Origin: Opitutaceae bacterium
Lineage (GTDB): Bacteria > Verrucomicrobiota > Verrucomicrobiia > Opitutales > Opitutaceae
Direction of reading: 5' to 3'
Length of the DNA stretch: 64,000 nucleotides
Assembly (NCBI GenBank): GCA_028691845.1
Contig: JAQUYL010000014.1
Coordinates: 25,227-89,226 of the forward strand
The position numbers and the translations under genes were made by a program. Positions 1 to 9,824 of the stretch are shown in pieces; within the stretch, counting starts at the first letter, position 1, and each line of letters opens with the position of its first letter. Below the pieces are notes generated by a model. That model made no database searches. It was not told the origin of the DNA and saw only the letters and a program-made list of their open reading frames with translations.

Positions 1-90
1 CTGTCTTCTTCCGATTCGCTATCTCAGTGCCGGTCATAGGCGGTTGCTTCTTTGTGGCGATGGGCTTTTTGCCATCTCAATCCTTGCTAG

Positions 91-155
91 ATGACTACCT
101 CCGACCAACTTTTCGAACACGCCAAGCAGCTCATCCCGGGCGGCGTGAATTTTTC
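91..155 (+). pseudogene. Truncated 5' copy of hemL
   Basis: Reads MTTSDQLFEHAKQLIPGGVN, nearly the same as the first 20 residues of the intact hemL at 621 ([20 protein letters not shown]). Over the first 60 bases I count 11 differences, so about 82% identity. Homology stops near 155 and the frame runs to a stop at 199-201, inside the left inverted repeat of the following cassette. It is probably either the original hemL start separated from its gene by the insertion at 180-620, or a second, diverged hemL end brought in with it. The divergence argues against a simple recent duplication. Confidence 0.75.
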
Positions 156-179
156 CGCCCACATCACGTTCTGGCAGAG

Positions 180-620
180 AGGAACCGCTAATCTTCGCTA
201 ATCGATGAACGTCGAACCCATGCAGCAAGAAGGCTACGGTTTCATGGCGGCCGCCTTCGAGGTCTACAACGACCTCGGCAATGGTTATACGGAGGACATC
301 TACCAGGAGGCGCTAGAATTGGAGCTGCAGGAACGGAAGATTCCGTATCAGGCGCAGGCAGAGGTGCCCGTGCGCTACAAGGGACAGCCGCTGCGGCACC
401 GGCTTCGTCCCGACCTGGTGGTTTTCACCGACATCATCGTTGAGTTGAAGGCTGTCTCCGCGCTCGCATCCGAGCACGAAGCCCAATTGCTCAATTATCT
501 GAAGGCTACCGGCAAACCGGTCGGTTATCTCGTCAATTTCGGCAGCCGCACAAACTCGAGTGGAAGCGGTTTGCCCGCACCAGAAAGATTAGCGTCAATT
601 AGCGCAGATTAGCGGTTCCT
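180..620. mobile_element. GxxExxY cassette bounded by 23-bp inverted repeats
   Basis: Left arm 180-202 and right arm 598-620 are inverted copies of each other with 22 of 23 bases matching (AGGAACCGCTAATCT at the outer end). The arms enclose one small gene and little else. The sequence ATTAGCG recurs three times at the right end, at roughly 10-base spacing. The right arm ends on the base before the hemL ATG. No transposase is encoded, so if this moves it needs an enzyme supplied elsewhere, or the encoded PD-(D/E)XK-like protein itself. Confidence 0.6.
205..612 (+). CDS. GxxExxY protein, PD-(D/E)XK-like, frameshifted near the C terminus
   Basis: A 135-residue protein of the GxxExxY family, recognised by the motif GYTEDIY near residue 28 and by a PD-(D/E)XK-like core (RPDLVV followed by IIVELKA). 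The family occurs in many copies in some Verrucomicrobiota and its biological role is not established; nuclease activity is inferred from the fold signature only. The normal family ending is a NFG motif followed by a Lys/Trp/Arg-rich tail. In this frame NFGSR is followed by an unrelated tail, while the -1 frame from about base 546 reads [18 protein letters not shown] and stops at 600-602, inside the right inverted repeat. One base has probably been lost near 546, so the last 17 or so codons are altered. Confidence 0.85.
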   Translation: MNVEPMQQEGYGFMAAAFEVYNDLGNGYTEDIYQEALELELQERKIPYQAQAEVPVRYKGQPLRHRLRPDLVVFTDIIVELKAVSALASEHEAQLLNYLKATGKPVGYLVNFGSRTNSSGSGLPAPERLASISAD

Positions 621-1898
<1,278 letters not shown>

Positions 1899-1902
1899 CG
1901 AC

Positions 1903-3726
1903 ATGAGGGACCCTGACCATCGTGGGAACAGACAGAACAAGACTGCTCGCTCCCACTGGCGAACTGCCCTGAGCGCGCTGGTGGTGGCGTGGACCCTGGG
2001 GGGTTCGCTGTCCGCCAGCGCCCAACCCGCCGAGGCGGCGGCGCTCCCGCTGGATGATCTCAAGCCCGGAATGACGGGCGAGGTCTGGACGGTGTTCCAA
2101 GGCCGCCAGCCGGAGCCGTTCAGCGTCGAGGTGACCGGTATCGTGCGCAACGCCATCGGCCCTGGGAAGAGTCTCATTGTCTGCAAGCTGACTGATCCAC
2201 GGGTGCAAAACATGGGCGCCGTGTCGGGCATGAGCGGCAGTCCGCTATACATAGGCGGCAAGCTGGCCGGCGTCCTGTCGTATCAATTGCAGCGGTTTGA
2301 GACGGTGCGATACGCCGGCTTCACGCCGATCGCCGATATGATGGAGGTGGCGCGGCTGCCGATCCCGTCCACGGTCACGCCGCCGCCCCCGCTGCCGTTC
2401 CGACCGATCGAGGGCAAGGCAGAATCCGCGGCGGTCGGCGACTTCAGTCCTCTCACTCCGGTTTTTACGGGGAGCGGGATCGCGCCCAACGTGGCCTCGA
2501 TCCTGCAGCCCCAATTCGAGGCGCTGGGCCTGAGTGTTGTAGCGCTCGGCGGCAATCTCGAAACGGACGCCGCCCCGGCCGCCCCGTCGCCTCCTCCGCC
2601 GCTGCGCCCTGGCGATGCGGTCGCGGTGGCGCTGGCGGTCGGCAGCATCACGTTCTCGGGCACAGGCACAGTCTCCCGCGTTGAAGGCGATCGCGTGCTC
2701 GCGTTCGGCCACCCAATGCTGAACCTGGGTCTCGCCGAGCTGCCCATGGTCTCCGTCGAGATTGTGGCCATCCTGCCGAGCCAGGCCACCTCCTTCAAGG
2801 TGGCCAACGCCGGGCCCGTCATCGGCACCATCAACCAGGACCGTCTCTCCGCCGTCTACGGCGAGCTTGGCCGGATGCCGGCGTTGATCCCCGTCGTGGT
2901 GGAACTCCCGACCCGCCAGCAGAGAAGGACTCTCAATTTCAGTGTGGTGAAGCAGCCGCAAATCACCCCCGTCATTGTCGCAGCAGGGGTGGCGCAGGCG
3001 GTCCTCGGGTCCAACGAGGCCGGTCTCGCGCAGGGCTTCCGCCTGCGCACGACGGTCGCTTATCCATCCGAGGCCCCGGTGCAGGCCAGCCAGCTGTTTG
3101 CCGGGCCGCAGGGCTTCGCCCAGGGTCTGGGTGAATTCACCCGCGATCTCAACCTGTGCCTGTTCAATCCGTATGCGAAGGCATTCCCCTCCCGGATTGA
3201 TTTTCTGGTGGAGCCGCTCGAACTCAACCCGCTGGCTGTACTCGAGCAGGTGCAGGTCTCGCGCACCATGGCCGCTCCTGGCGACGAAGTCAGCGTGACC
3301 CTGAACTGGCGCAGGTTCCAGGCGGACCGGACGCGTGAGGTCGTACGCATCCCCATCAGCCCGGAGTGGGCGGGCAAGTCACTGGAAGTCGTGGTGGCGA
3401 CCGGGCGGCTGCTCGATGAACTGACCGGCCGCCAGCGGAATCCGCCTGCGGGCCAGGTCCGCAGCTTCAGCGACTACCTTGCGAATCTGCGCGCCGTGCG
3501 GTCGAACGAAGGACTGTATGTGGCGGTACTGGAGGAAACGTCGTTGTTTATCGATCAGCAGGCCGTTACGGCGGACTTGCCGGGCTCCTTGGAGCGCATC
3601 GCTCATGGCAGCGATGACTCCCGCTTTCAGCGCTGCCTTGCGCTGGCACCGCTCTGGGAGCAACGTGTGCTGGAAAACCAGTTGTTCAACGACCGCGTCC
3701 GCCGGCCGCTGCGGGTGGCGGAGTAG
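1903..3726 (+). CDS. Secreted SpoIVB-type (S55) peptidase-domain protein
   Basis: A 607-residue protein with an N-terminal hydrophobic export segment (about residues 22-45, ending near SASAQP). The S55 signature GMSGSP with the presumed nucleophilic Ser lies near residue 108, and a GHPML motif lies near residue 268 after a hydrophobic Gly/Val stretch. The C-terminal half carries no domain I can name and may be beta-rich. In sporulating Firmicutes the S55 domain belongs to SpoIVB; in Verrucomicrobiota it occurs in exported proteins of unknown role. It starts 4 bases after hemL and is followed after 37 bases by another exported protein, so the two may be co-transcribed. Confidence 0.8.
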   Translation: MRDPDHRGNRQNKTARSHWRTALSALVVAWTLGGSLSASAQPAEAAALPLDDLKPGMTGEVWTVFQGRQPEPFSVEVTGIVRNAIGPGKSLIVCKLTDPRVQNMGAVSGMSGSPLYIGGKLAGVLSYQLQRFETVRYAGFTPIADMMEVARLPIPSTVTPPPPLPFRPIEGKAESAAVGDFSPLTPVFTGSGIAPNVASILQPQFEALGLSVVALGGNLETDAAPAAPSPPPPLRPGDAVAVALAVGSITFSGTGTVSRVEGDRVLAFGHPMLNLGLAELPMVSVEIVAILPSQATSFKVANAGPVIGTINQDRLSAVYGELGRMPALIPVVVELPTRQQRRTLNFSVVKQPQITPVIVAAGVAQAVLGSNEAGLAQGFRLRTTVAYPSEAPVQASQLFAGPQGFAQGLGEFTRDLNLCLFNPYAKAFPSRIDFLVEPLELNPLAVLEQVQVSRTMAAPGDEVSVTLNWRRFQADRTREVVRIPISPEWAGKSLEVVVATGRLLDELTGRQRNPPAGQVRSFSDYLANLRAVRSNEGLYVAVLEETSLFIDQQAVTADLPGSLERIAHGSDDSRFQRCLALAPLWEQRVLENQLFNDRVRRPLRVAE

Positions 3727-3763
3727 AATCCACCATCGACACGCATAACACGAAAGGAATCAG

Positions 3764-6061
3764 GTGAAGCCAATGATGCTTGTGTTCCCTCCGCTGGCCC
3801 GCCCCCTGGCCGTGGTTTTCATGTCCCTCGTCTGGTTCGTGGGGGCCCTGCTTTCCGCTCCGCTGACCAGGCAATTCGAAATCGACTTCGGCCGCGACGT
3901 GCCCAGCCGCAATCTCAAGGGACTCGCCACCCGCTCCGACGGGCGCATTGTGTCCGGGCCGACCGTCACCGACCTGAACGGTCCGCCCATCGCCGATATC
4001 CTGTGGTGCGTGCAACCGGCGGGCGACAGCCGATTCCTGGTCGGAACCGGACCGGAGGGCAAGATCGTCGAAGTCACGCTCGCCCCTGCCCGCGCCGGCG
4101 GCGCCGCGGGCGACAACTTTGCGGCACGACTGGTGGCCCGCCTTGAGGAGCCGCAGGTTTTCGCGCTGCAGCGGCTGCCGGGCGGAGATCTGCTCGCGGG
4201 CACGTCGCCGGTCGGCGCACTCTATCTGATTAAGAACGGCCAGGTAACCTCGCGTGTCATCCTGCCCGTCGACTCTGTCTTCTGCTTTCTGGCGCTCCCC
4301 GACGGTTCGGTGCTTGCCGCCACCGGCAATCCGGGCGCCATCTACCGCATCGACCCGGCCAGGTTGGCCGGGGCCGGAGTGAATTCCAGCCGGATCTCCG
4401 ATCCCAGGATGCTAGCCGAAAAGGGCATCACGTTGTTCGGCGAAATCCGCGACCGCAACGTGAGGAGGCTAGCCCTACTGCCTTCCGGCCGGGTCATCGC
4501 GGGTTCCTCGCCCAAGGGGAATGTCTATTCCTTTGAAGCGGCCGGCGGGCCGCCTGTCATTTTGCTCGAAAACCGCGACACCGAGGCCGTCGACATTCTG
4601 TCGCTGCCCGACGGCTCCTTCTACGCCGCACTGGTCGCGACGAGCTCACCCGAGGATCGGCGGATCAGCGCCCGGCCGCCGGTGCCGGCGGCCAAGGAGG
4701 AGGTGGAAAACAAGAGCGTGTTCACGGGACGAAGCTCGCTGGCCTTTTTCCCCGCGGAGGGTTTCCCCGAAATCGTGGCATCCCGGAGCGGGGTCGCTTT
4801 CTACCGGCTCGCCCACGTCGACGGCCGCGTGCTGATCACCGCCGGCGAACAAGGCGATATTTTCGGCTACGACCCGCAGGCGCGGCTTTTACTGGTCTAT
4901 GCCGGCAGCAGCTCGGGGCAGTTGAACGACCTGACGCCGCTGGACGGCGCCCCGGGCCGTTATCTGCTGCTGCGCAATAATGCCGCCGGTCTCGCAGTCG
5001 TCGACTTTGGCGCGAGCGGACTGCGCGAACTCGAAACCCGCCGTCTCGATCTCGGTGTGCCCGCCGCACTGGGTCAGCTGCGCTTCATCCGGCTGCGCGG
5101 GCTGGACTCCGCGGCGCTGACCCTGCAGGCCCGGGTGAGCTACGGCAGCGATGAGATGGAGGGCTGGTCCAACTGGGCTCCGCTGGTCCCGCGGGACGGC
5201 GCGTTCTCCGCCGCCGGACTGCGCGGTCGCTACGTGCGCCTCAAGGTAACACTGAATCCGGCGGCCCCCTCCGCCTTCGAAATCGATAAAGCCACGCTTT
5301 ACGACCTGCCGCAGAACCGCAGGCCCCAATTGACCGAATTCCGCATCTTCTCGCCGGGGCTCGGACTCGTGCCCGCGCCAGAACCTCCGCCACCTGCCGT
5401 ACTGTCGCTCGGCCAGTTTCTCAATCCTGCCCAGGGTGGTGCCGAAGGTGGCGGCGACAAACGCAAAGCCACCTTCCTGACCAGCCAGCTGGTGGCGCTG
5501 CCGGCCAACCGCATCGTCATGTGGACGGTCACTGATCCCGACGGCGATCTGCTGGCGTACACCTTTTCCATTCGCCGGGAACCATCCGTCGAGTGGACGG
5601 ATCTCGCCGTGGACACACGCGACAACTACCTCCAGTTTGACATGTCGCCGCTGCCCGACGGTGTTTATCTGACAAGGCTGACCGTCACTGAGCAGGCGCC
5701 CCGCCCGGCCGGGCAGCGCCTGTCTTATGTCTTCGAGACCGACAATCTTATCATCGACAAGACCCCGCCGGAGATCACCGAGGCCACCGCGATGCGCACC
5801 GCCGCCGGCGTGGAGGGGATCGTCGGAGGACGGGACACACTCTCCCTGCTCTACGGCATCGAGCTGAATTTCAACAACGGCTACAAGGAGACCACCGAAC
5901 ATCCGGTCGACGGCATCCTGGACAGTCGCGAGGAGAACTTCGCCTTTGATGTGCCTGCAGACCGCATTGCCGGCGCCACCGCGGTAGAGGTCGTGCTCTA
6001 TGATGCCGCCGGCAACCGCACCGCCCGCCGTCTCCCACTGCCGCATTCGCGTTCTCCATGA
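3764..6061 (+). CDS. Exported beta-propeller-like protein
   Basis: A 765-residue protein starting at GTG 3764, which is preceded by an AAAGGA-type ribosome-binding site; the next ATG (3773) would keep the signal peptide. A hydrophobic signal segment occupies residues 4-30. Repeats of the type LPDGSVLAATGNPGAIYRID, LPSGRVIAGSSPKGNVY and LPDGSFYAAL at roughly 60-70-residue spacing suggest a propeller up to about residue 430. A beta-sandwich-like part follows, with phrases such as YVRLKVTLN and DPDGDLLAYTFSI. I cannot assign a function. It shares its strand with the S55 protein and its stop overlaps the start of mtnA in ATGA (6058-6061). Confidence 0.75.
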   Translation: MKPMMLVFPPLARPLAVVFMSLVWFVGALLSAPLTRQFEIDFGRDVPSRNLKGLATRSDGRIVSGPTVTDLNGPPIADILWCVQPAGDSRFLVGTGPEGKIVEVTLAPARAGGAAGDNFAARLVARLEEPQVFALQRLPGGDLLAGTSPVGALYLIKNGQVTSRVILPVDSVFCFLALPDGSVLAATGNPGAIYRIDPARLAGAGVNSSRISDPRMLAEKGITLFGEIRDRNVRRLALLPSGRVIAGSSPKGNVYSFEAAGGPPVILLENRDTEAVDILSLPDGSFYAALVATSSPEDRRISARPPVPAAKEEVENKSVFTGRSSLAFFPAEGFPEIVASRSGVAFYRLAHVDGRVLITAGEQGDIFGYDPQARLLLVYAGSSSGQLNDLTPLDGAPGRYLLLRNNAAGLAVVDFGASGLRELETRRLDLGVPAALGQLRFIRLRGLDSAALTLQARVSYGSDEMEGWSNWAPLVPRDGAFSAAGLRGRYVRLKVTLNPAAPSAFEIDKATLYDLPQNRRPQLTEFRIFSPGLGLVPAPEPPPPAVLSLGQFLNPAQGGAEGGGDKRKATFLTSQLVALPANRIVMWTVTDPDGDLLAYTFSIRREPSVEWTDLAVDTRDNYLQFDMSPLPDGVYLTRLTVTEQAPRPAGQRLSYVFETDNLIIDKTPPEITEATAMRTAAGVEGIVGGRDTLSLLYGIELNFNNGYKETTEHPVDGILDSREENFAFDVPADRIAGATAVEVVLYDAAGNRTARRLPLPHSRSP

Positions 6062-7182
6062 ATGTCCGGCTCCAGGATCGAACCCGCCACTTCCGCACGG
6101 TCGCTTTCAATCCGGCGCGCAACGCTGTCCAGTTGATCGATCAGCGCCTGCTGCCCCACCGTTTTGCCGTGGTTTCCACCCGTGATTTTCGGGAGACCGC
6201 GCGGGCCATCCGGGATATGACAGTACGCGGCGCCCCGGCCATTGCCGCCACGGCTGCCTACGGCCTGGCGCAGGGAGCCCGGGCCTTCCCGGGTCTCTCG
6301 CTAAAACCCTTCCAACGGCATCTCGATCTGGTGGAACATACGCTCGCCCATGCCCGGCCCACCGCCGTCGATCCGTTGAATGCGATGCGCAATGTGCGTG
6401 CGGCGATGGCCGCCGCCCGGACCGTGGAGGAGCAGCAGGAACTGGCGCTGTCGGCCGCCGAGGATTTCGCCGACGCCAGCGTGGAGGAATGCCGCCAGAT
6501 CGGCCGGCATGGCGCGCCGCTGATCCGCGCCGGCGCCCGCGTGCTGACCCATTGCAATGCCGGCTGGCTGGCCTGCGTCGACATTGGCACTGCCACGGCG
6601 CCGCTTTACGCCGCGCAAGCCCAGGGGCGTCGGTTCCACGTGTATTGCGATGAAACCCGCCCGCGCTGCCAGGGCGCCCTGCTCACGGCATGGGAGCTGG
6701 CGCAGCAGGGCATCCCGCACGAGGTGATTGCCGACAATGCCGCGGGCCATTTGATGCAGCGCGGCGAAATCGACCTCATCATTGTCGGCAGCGACCGGGT
6801 GCTCGGACGCACCGGGGACATCGCCAACAAGATCGGGACCTACACCAAGGCCGTGCTTGCGCACCGGCATGGCATCCCCTTCTACGTAGCAATCCCGTTC
6901 TCCACGATCGACTGGCGGCTGCACTCCGGTCGCGACATCCCGATCGAAGAGAGGGACGAGGAGGAGGTGCTCGGCACATGGGGCGTGATCACTCGCCCCG
7001 GCGAACGACCGGCCGCCACTGCACGCCGGGTATATGTGCGGACGGCCAATCCGGGCAGCGGGGCGCGCAACCCCGGCTTTGACGTGACCCCGGCCGAGCT
7101 GATCACGGGCATCATCACGCCACTTGGACTTTTCAAGCCCCGCGAACTATGGGCGCGCCGCCGGCAACTCGGCCATGAGTGA
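6058..7182 (+). CDS. mtnA: S-methyl-5-thioribose-1-phosphate isomerase
   Basis: Isomerises methylthioribose-1-phosphate to methylthioribulose-1-phosphate in the methionine salvage pathway. The 374-residue length fits. Family motifs seen are MTVRGAPAIAATAAYGLA near residues 54-71, LTHCNAGWLA (proposed catalytic Cys) near 162-171, DETRPRCQGALLTAWEL and IVGSDR with the catalytic Asp. The C terminus (FDVTPAELITGIITPLG) is also typical. No other methionine-salvage gene is adjacent. It overlaps the preceding propeller gene by 4 bases and converges with the recombinase gene 7204-8163. Confidence 0.95.
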   Translation: MNVRLQDRTRHFRTVAFNPARNAVQLIDQRLLPHRFAVVSTRDFRETARAIRDMTVRGAPAIAATAAYGLAQGARAFPGLSLKPFQRHLDLVEHTLAHARPTAVDPLNAMRNVRAAMAAARTVEEQQELALSAAEDFADASVEECRQIGRHGAPLIRAGARVLTHCNAGWLACVDIGTATAPLYAAQAQGRRFHVYCDETRPRCQGALLTAWELAQQGIPHEVIADNAAGHLMQRGEIDLIIVGSDRVLGRTGDIANKIGTYTKAVLAHRHGIPFYVAIPFSTIDWRLHSGRDIPIEERDEEEVLGTWGVITRPGERPAATARRVYVRTANPGSGARNPGFDVTPAELITGIITPLGLFKPRELWARRRQLGHE

Positions 7183-7203
7183 CGCAGGAACCACCCGGCC
7201 AAG

Positions 7204-8163
7204 CTACGCCCGCGGGTGCGCCTTCCGATAGATTTCCTTCAGCCGGGCGACGCTGGTGTGAGTGTAGATTTGCGTCGAAGTCAGCTTCGCATGGCCCAGC
7301 AGTTCCTGCACCGCGCGCAGATCGGCGCCGGCGTTGAGCAAATGCGTGGCATAGGAGTGGCGCAGCTTGTGCGGCGACAGGTCCATGGGCAGGCCGGCCA
7401 GCGCAAGATAGCGTTTCATCAGCCTCTGCACCGCCAGCACGGGTAAGCGCCTGCCCTGGGCCGTGATGAGAACCGGGGCCCCGGCCTCCGTGTGCGGCGC
7501 GTGCCGGGAACGAAAACTCCTCAACGCCTCCATGGCCACCCGCCCCAGCGGGCAGATCCGCTCCTTTTTGCCCTTGCCCAGCACACGGGCAGTCCCGCGC
7601 TCAAAGTCGATGGCGCCATAATTGAGGGCAACAAGTTCGCTGACCCGCAGGCCACCGCCGTAGAGCAGCTCAAGCACCAGACGGTCCCGCGCGGCGGTGA
7701 ATTCATCGAGGGTTTGGTTCTCCAGAAGACGCTGGGGACCCGCCAGCAGCATTGCCATCTGGCTTTCCGTCAGAAACCTGGGCAGCTTTTGTTCCAGCTT
7801 CGGCAGTGGCACCCCGGTCAGCGGGTTGTGCGCAATCCGTCCGCGCCGCTGCCAGTATCGGAAGAAGGCGCGCAGTCCGGATGCATGATTGTGCAGTGTG
7901 CGGCGCGAGAACCGGCGCTGTCCCTCGACCACAAAGTCGCGCAGATCGCGGGTGGTCAGAGCAGGAAAGTCACGTCCGTCCGCGCCCTGTTGTTTCCAGC
8001 GCCAGAAATCCTCCAGCGCCTGCCGGTAGTTGCGCACCGTGTAAGCAGAGTAGCGTCGCTCCTTGGCGAGAAACTCGAGAAAGGGCGCGAGCCAGACGGT
8101 TACGACGCTCGCGGGCAGCTTTTCGGCGCCAAATCGCTCCCCGGGTTGGGCGGCAGACTCCAT
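7204..8163 (-). CDS. Tyrosine recombinase of the XerC/XerD type
   Basis: A 319-residue site-specific recombinase with an N-terminal SAM-like core-binding domain (about 20-105) and a C-terminal catalytic domain. All catalytic residues are visible: Arg173 (GLRVSEL), Lys197 (GKGKKER), His265 and Arg268 (HKLRHSYATHLL), His291 (LLGHAKLTSTQIY) and Tyr300. Length and gapless architecture fit a housekeeping Xer protein that resolves chromosome dimers, rather than a phage integrase. I cannot separate XerC from XerD by eye. It lies 33 bases downstream of mazG on the same strand. Confidence 0.93.
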   Translation of the reverse strand: MESAAQPGERFGAEKLPASVVTVWLAPFLEFLAKERRYSAYTVRNYRQALEDFWRWKQQGADGRDFPALTTRDLRDFVVEGQRRFSRRTLHNHASGLRAFFRYWQRRGRIAHNPLTGVPLPKLEQKLPRFLTESQMAMLLAGPQRLLENQTLDEFTAARDRLVLELLYGGGLRVSELVALNYGAIDFERGTARVLGKGKKERICPLGRVAMEALRSFRSRHAPHTEAGAPVLITAQGRRLPVLAVQRLMKRYLALAGLPMDLSPHKLRHSYATHLLNAGADLRAVQELLGHAKLTSTQIYTHTSVARLKEIYRKAHPRA

Positions 8164-8196
8164 CGGAGTGGTTCGTCGGACCGGCAGCGCGTCGGA

Positions 8197-8919
8197 TCAG
8201 GACGCGGGGGCCGGATCGTGGGCCGCCATCTTTTGCTCCACGACATGGATGACGCGGTCGGTCTCCCGGCGCAGGACGAATTCGGGATCGATGCCGCGCA
8301 ACCGGCATGCCGCCACCAGTTCGAAGAGGCGCCGACCGGCGTTGTCGGCGTCCAGTGTGGCTGCCAGCCGGCTGACCTCCTGCTGATCAAACACACCATC
8401 AGCCGGCAGGTTGTTTTTCTCGATGCGATGGACCACGGCTTCCGCAAACATGGAGGCCGGAAGGCGCGGCGGCATTTTTTTGAATACCAACGGTTCCCTC
8501 TTGCCTTTCGTCTCTTTTTCCCGGGCCTTGATGGCCTCCCACAGCTCGATCACTTGCGCCGAGGTTTCGAGCCGGCCGTGGCAGAACACATGCGGGTGGC
8601 GGCGTATGAGCTTCTCGTTGATTTCCCTGGCCACATCCTCGAAATTGAAATCGCCCCGCTCCTCGGCCAGCTGCGCGTGGAACACCACCTGCACGAGCAC
8701 GTCGCCCAATTCCTCCCGCATATGCGGCAGGTCCATGCGGTCGATTGTATCGAGCAACTCGCTGCATTCATCGATCAGACAGCGGGCGAGGGTCTGGTGG
8801 TTCTGCTCGCGGTCCCACGGGCAACCGTCGGGGGCGCGCAGTCGGGCCACGGTTTGGCGAAGATCATCAATGGCACTCATGTCGCCCGTCACTGGCCCCA
8901 AAATCGGCAAAAAACGCAA
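8197..8919 (-). CDS. mazG: MazG-type nucleoside triphosphate pyrophosphohydrolase
   Basis: Hydrolyses (d)NTPs to the monophosphates and pyrophosphate, a house-cleaning role. In the first MazG domain the metal-binding helices are clear: CPWDREQNHQTL near residue 34, EELGD near 68 and a second Glu-rich helix. A weaker second domain follows, with a region resembling RRLFELVAACR near the end. At 240 residues it is slightly short for the two-domain form, and the C-terminal catalytic motif looks degenerate. It is divergent from trpC with 53 bases between start codons, so both promoters must overlap there. Confidence 0.92.
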   Translation of the reverse strand: MRFLPILGPVTGDMSAIDDLRQTVARLRAPDGCPWDREQNHQTLARCLIDECSELLDTIDRMDLPHMREELGDVLVQVVFHAQLAEERGDFNFEDVAREINEKLIRRHPHVFCHGRLETSAQVIELWEAIKAREKETKGKREPLVFKKMPPRLPASMFAEAVVHRIEKNNLPADGVFDQQEVSRLAATLDADNAGRRLFELVAACRLRGIDPEFVLRRETDRVIHVVEQKMAAHDPAPAS

Positions 8920-8972
8920 AACTAAAAGCCTTGCTCCAAGCCGGCCTTTTGGAACCTAATGCTTCTTGCGCT

Positions 8973-9821
8973 ATGGACAAGTTGACCGAAATCATGGCCA
9001 ACAAGCGTCGGGAAATTGCTCCCCTGCTTCGGCCCGTGTTTGCTGATGAACTGGCGCAGCGCCACAAGGAACTGCCGAAGCCTCCTTCGTTTGCCGGGGC
9101 CCTCAAGCGCCCTGACGGGAAGCTGGCCATCATCGCCGAGATCAAGCGCCGGTCCCCGTCGGCCGGGGCCATCAGGGAGGGCATTTCGGCTCTGGAACAG
9201 GCCAAACTCTACCAAACCGCAGGAGCTGACGCCATCTCCGTGCTCACCGATCAGAAGTATTTCGGCGGCACAATCGAGGATTTGACCCTGGTTACTGAAT
9301 TTTTCCGCGGCGGCGAGCCCGCTGGAGCGGGGCTATCGAACGCTCCGCTACTCCCGCCCGGCCACCCCAAGGCCCCGCCCTGTCTGCGCAAGGACTTCAT
9401 GGTCCACCCGTTACAAGTACTCGAGGCACGTGTCGCTGGGGCCAGCGCCATTTTGATCATAGTGCGCGCCCTGACTGACGACGAAATATCCTCCCTGCAG
9501 GACGCCGCCCGGGCCGCCCGGCTTGACGTGCTTTTCGAGGTCCATAACGAAGCCGAAATTGACCGTGCCCTGAAGCACGGCGCGAAAATCATCGGCATCA
9601 ACAATCGCGACCTTGCCACTTTTTCCATCGATCTGGCCGTTACGGAACGGCTCATTGCCCAACTGCCGCCCGACACGATCATTGTAAGTGAGAGCGGAAT
9701 TCAAACGGCGATGGATGCCGCGCGGGTCCACGCAGCGGGGGCGCATGCCGTGCTGGTGGGAGAGGCTTTGATGAAAGTGACTTCTCCCGCCACCCTAATC
9801 GACGCATTTCACGCCGTCTGA
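8973..9821 (+). CDS. trpC: Indole-3-glycerol phosphate synthase
   Basis: Closes the indole ring in tryptophan synthesis (CdRP to indole-3-glycerol phosphate). I place the start at ATG 8973 (MDKLTEIMANKRREIAPL), which gives 282 residues; longer frames upstream run into mazG. TIM-barrel motifs are IIAEIKRRSPSAG (catalytic Glu/Lys), CLRKDFMVHPLQV, IIGINNRDL and VSESGI. Between the FFRGG and CLRKDF segments there is an extra Pro/Ala-rich stretch of about 20 residues not found in typical TrpC. No other trp gene is nearby. rsmA starts 3 bases after its stop. Confidence 0.95.
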   Translation: MDKLTEIMANKRREIAPLLRPVFADELAQRHKELPKPPSFAGALKRPDGKLAIIAEIKRRSPSAGAIREGISALEQAKLYQTAGADAISVLTDQKYFGGTIEDLTLVTEFFRGGEPAGAGLSNAPLLPPGHPKAPPCLRKDFMVHPLQVLEARVAGASAILIIVRALTDDEISSLQDAARAARLDVLFEVHNEAEIDRALKHGAKIIGINNRDLATFSIDLAVTERLIAQLPPDTIIVSESGIQTAMDAARVHAAGAHAVLVGEALMKVTSPATLIDAFHAV

Positions 9822-9824
9822 GTC

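Noticed and set aside
7492..8925. Long plus-strand frame opposite xerC/D and mazG
   Set aside because: Shadow frame; the minus-strand proteins have complete catalytic motifs.
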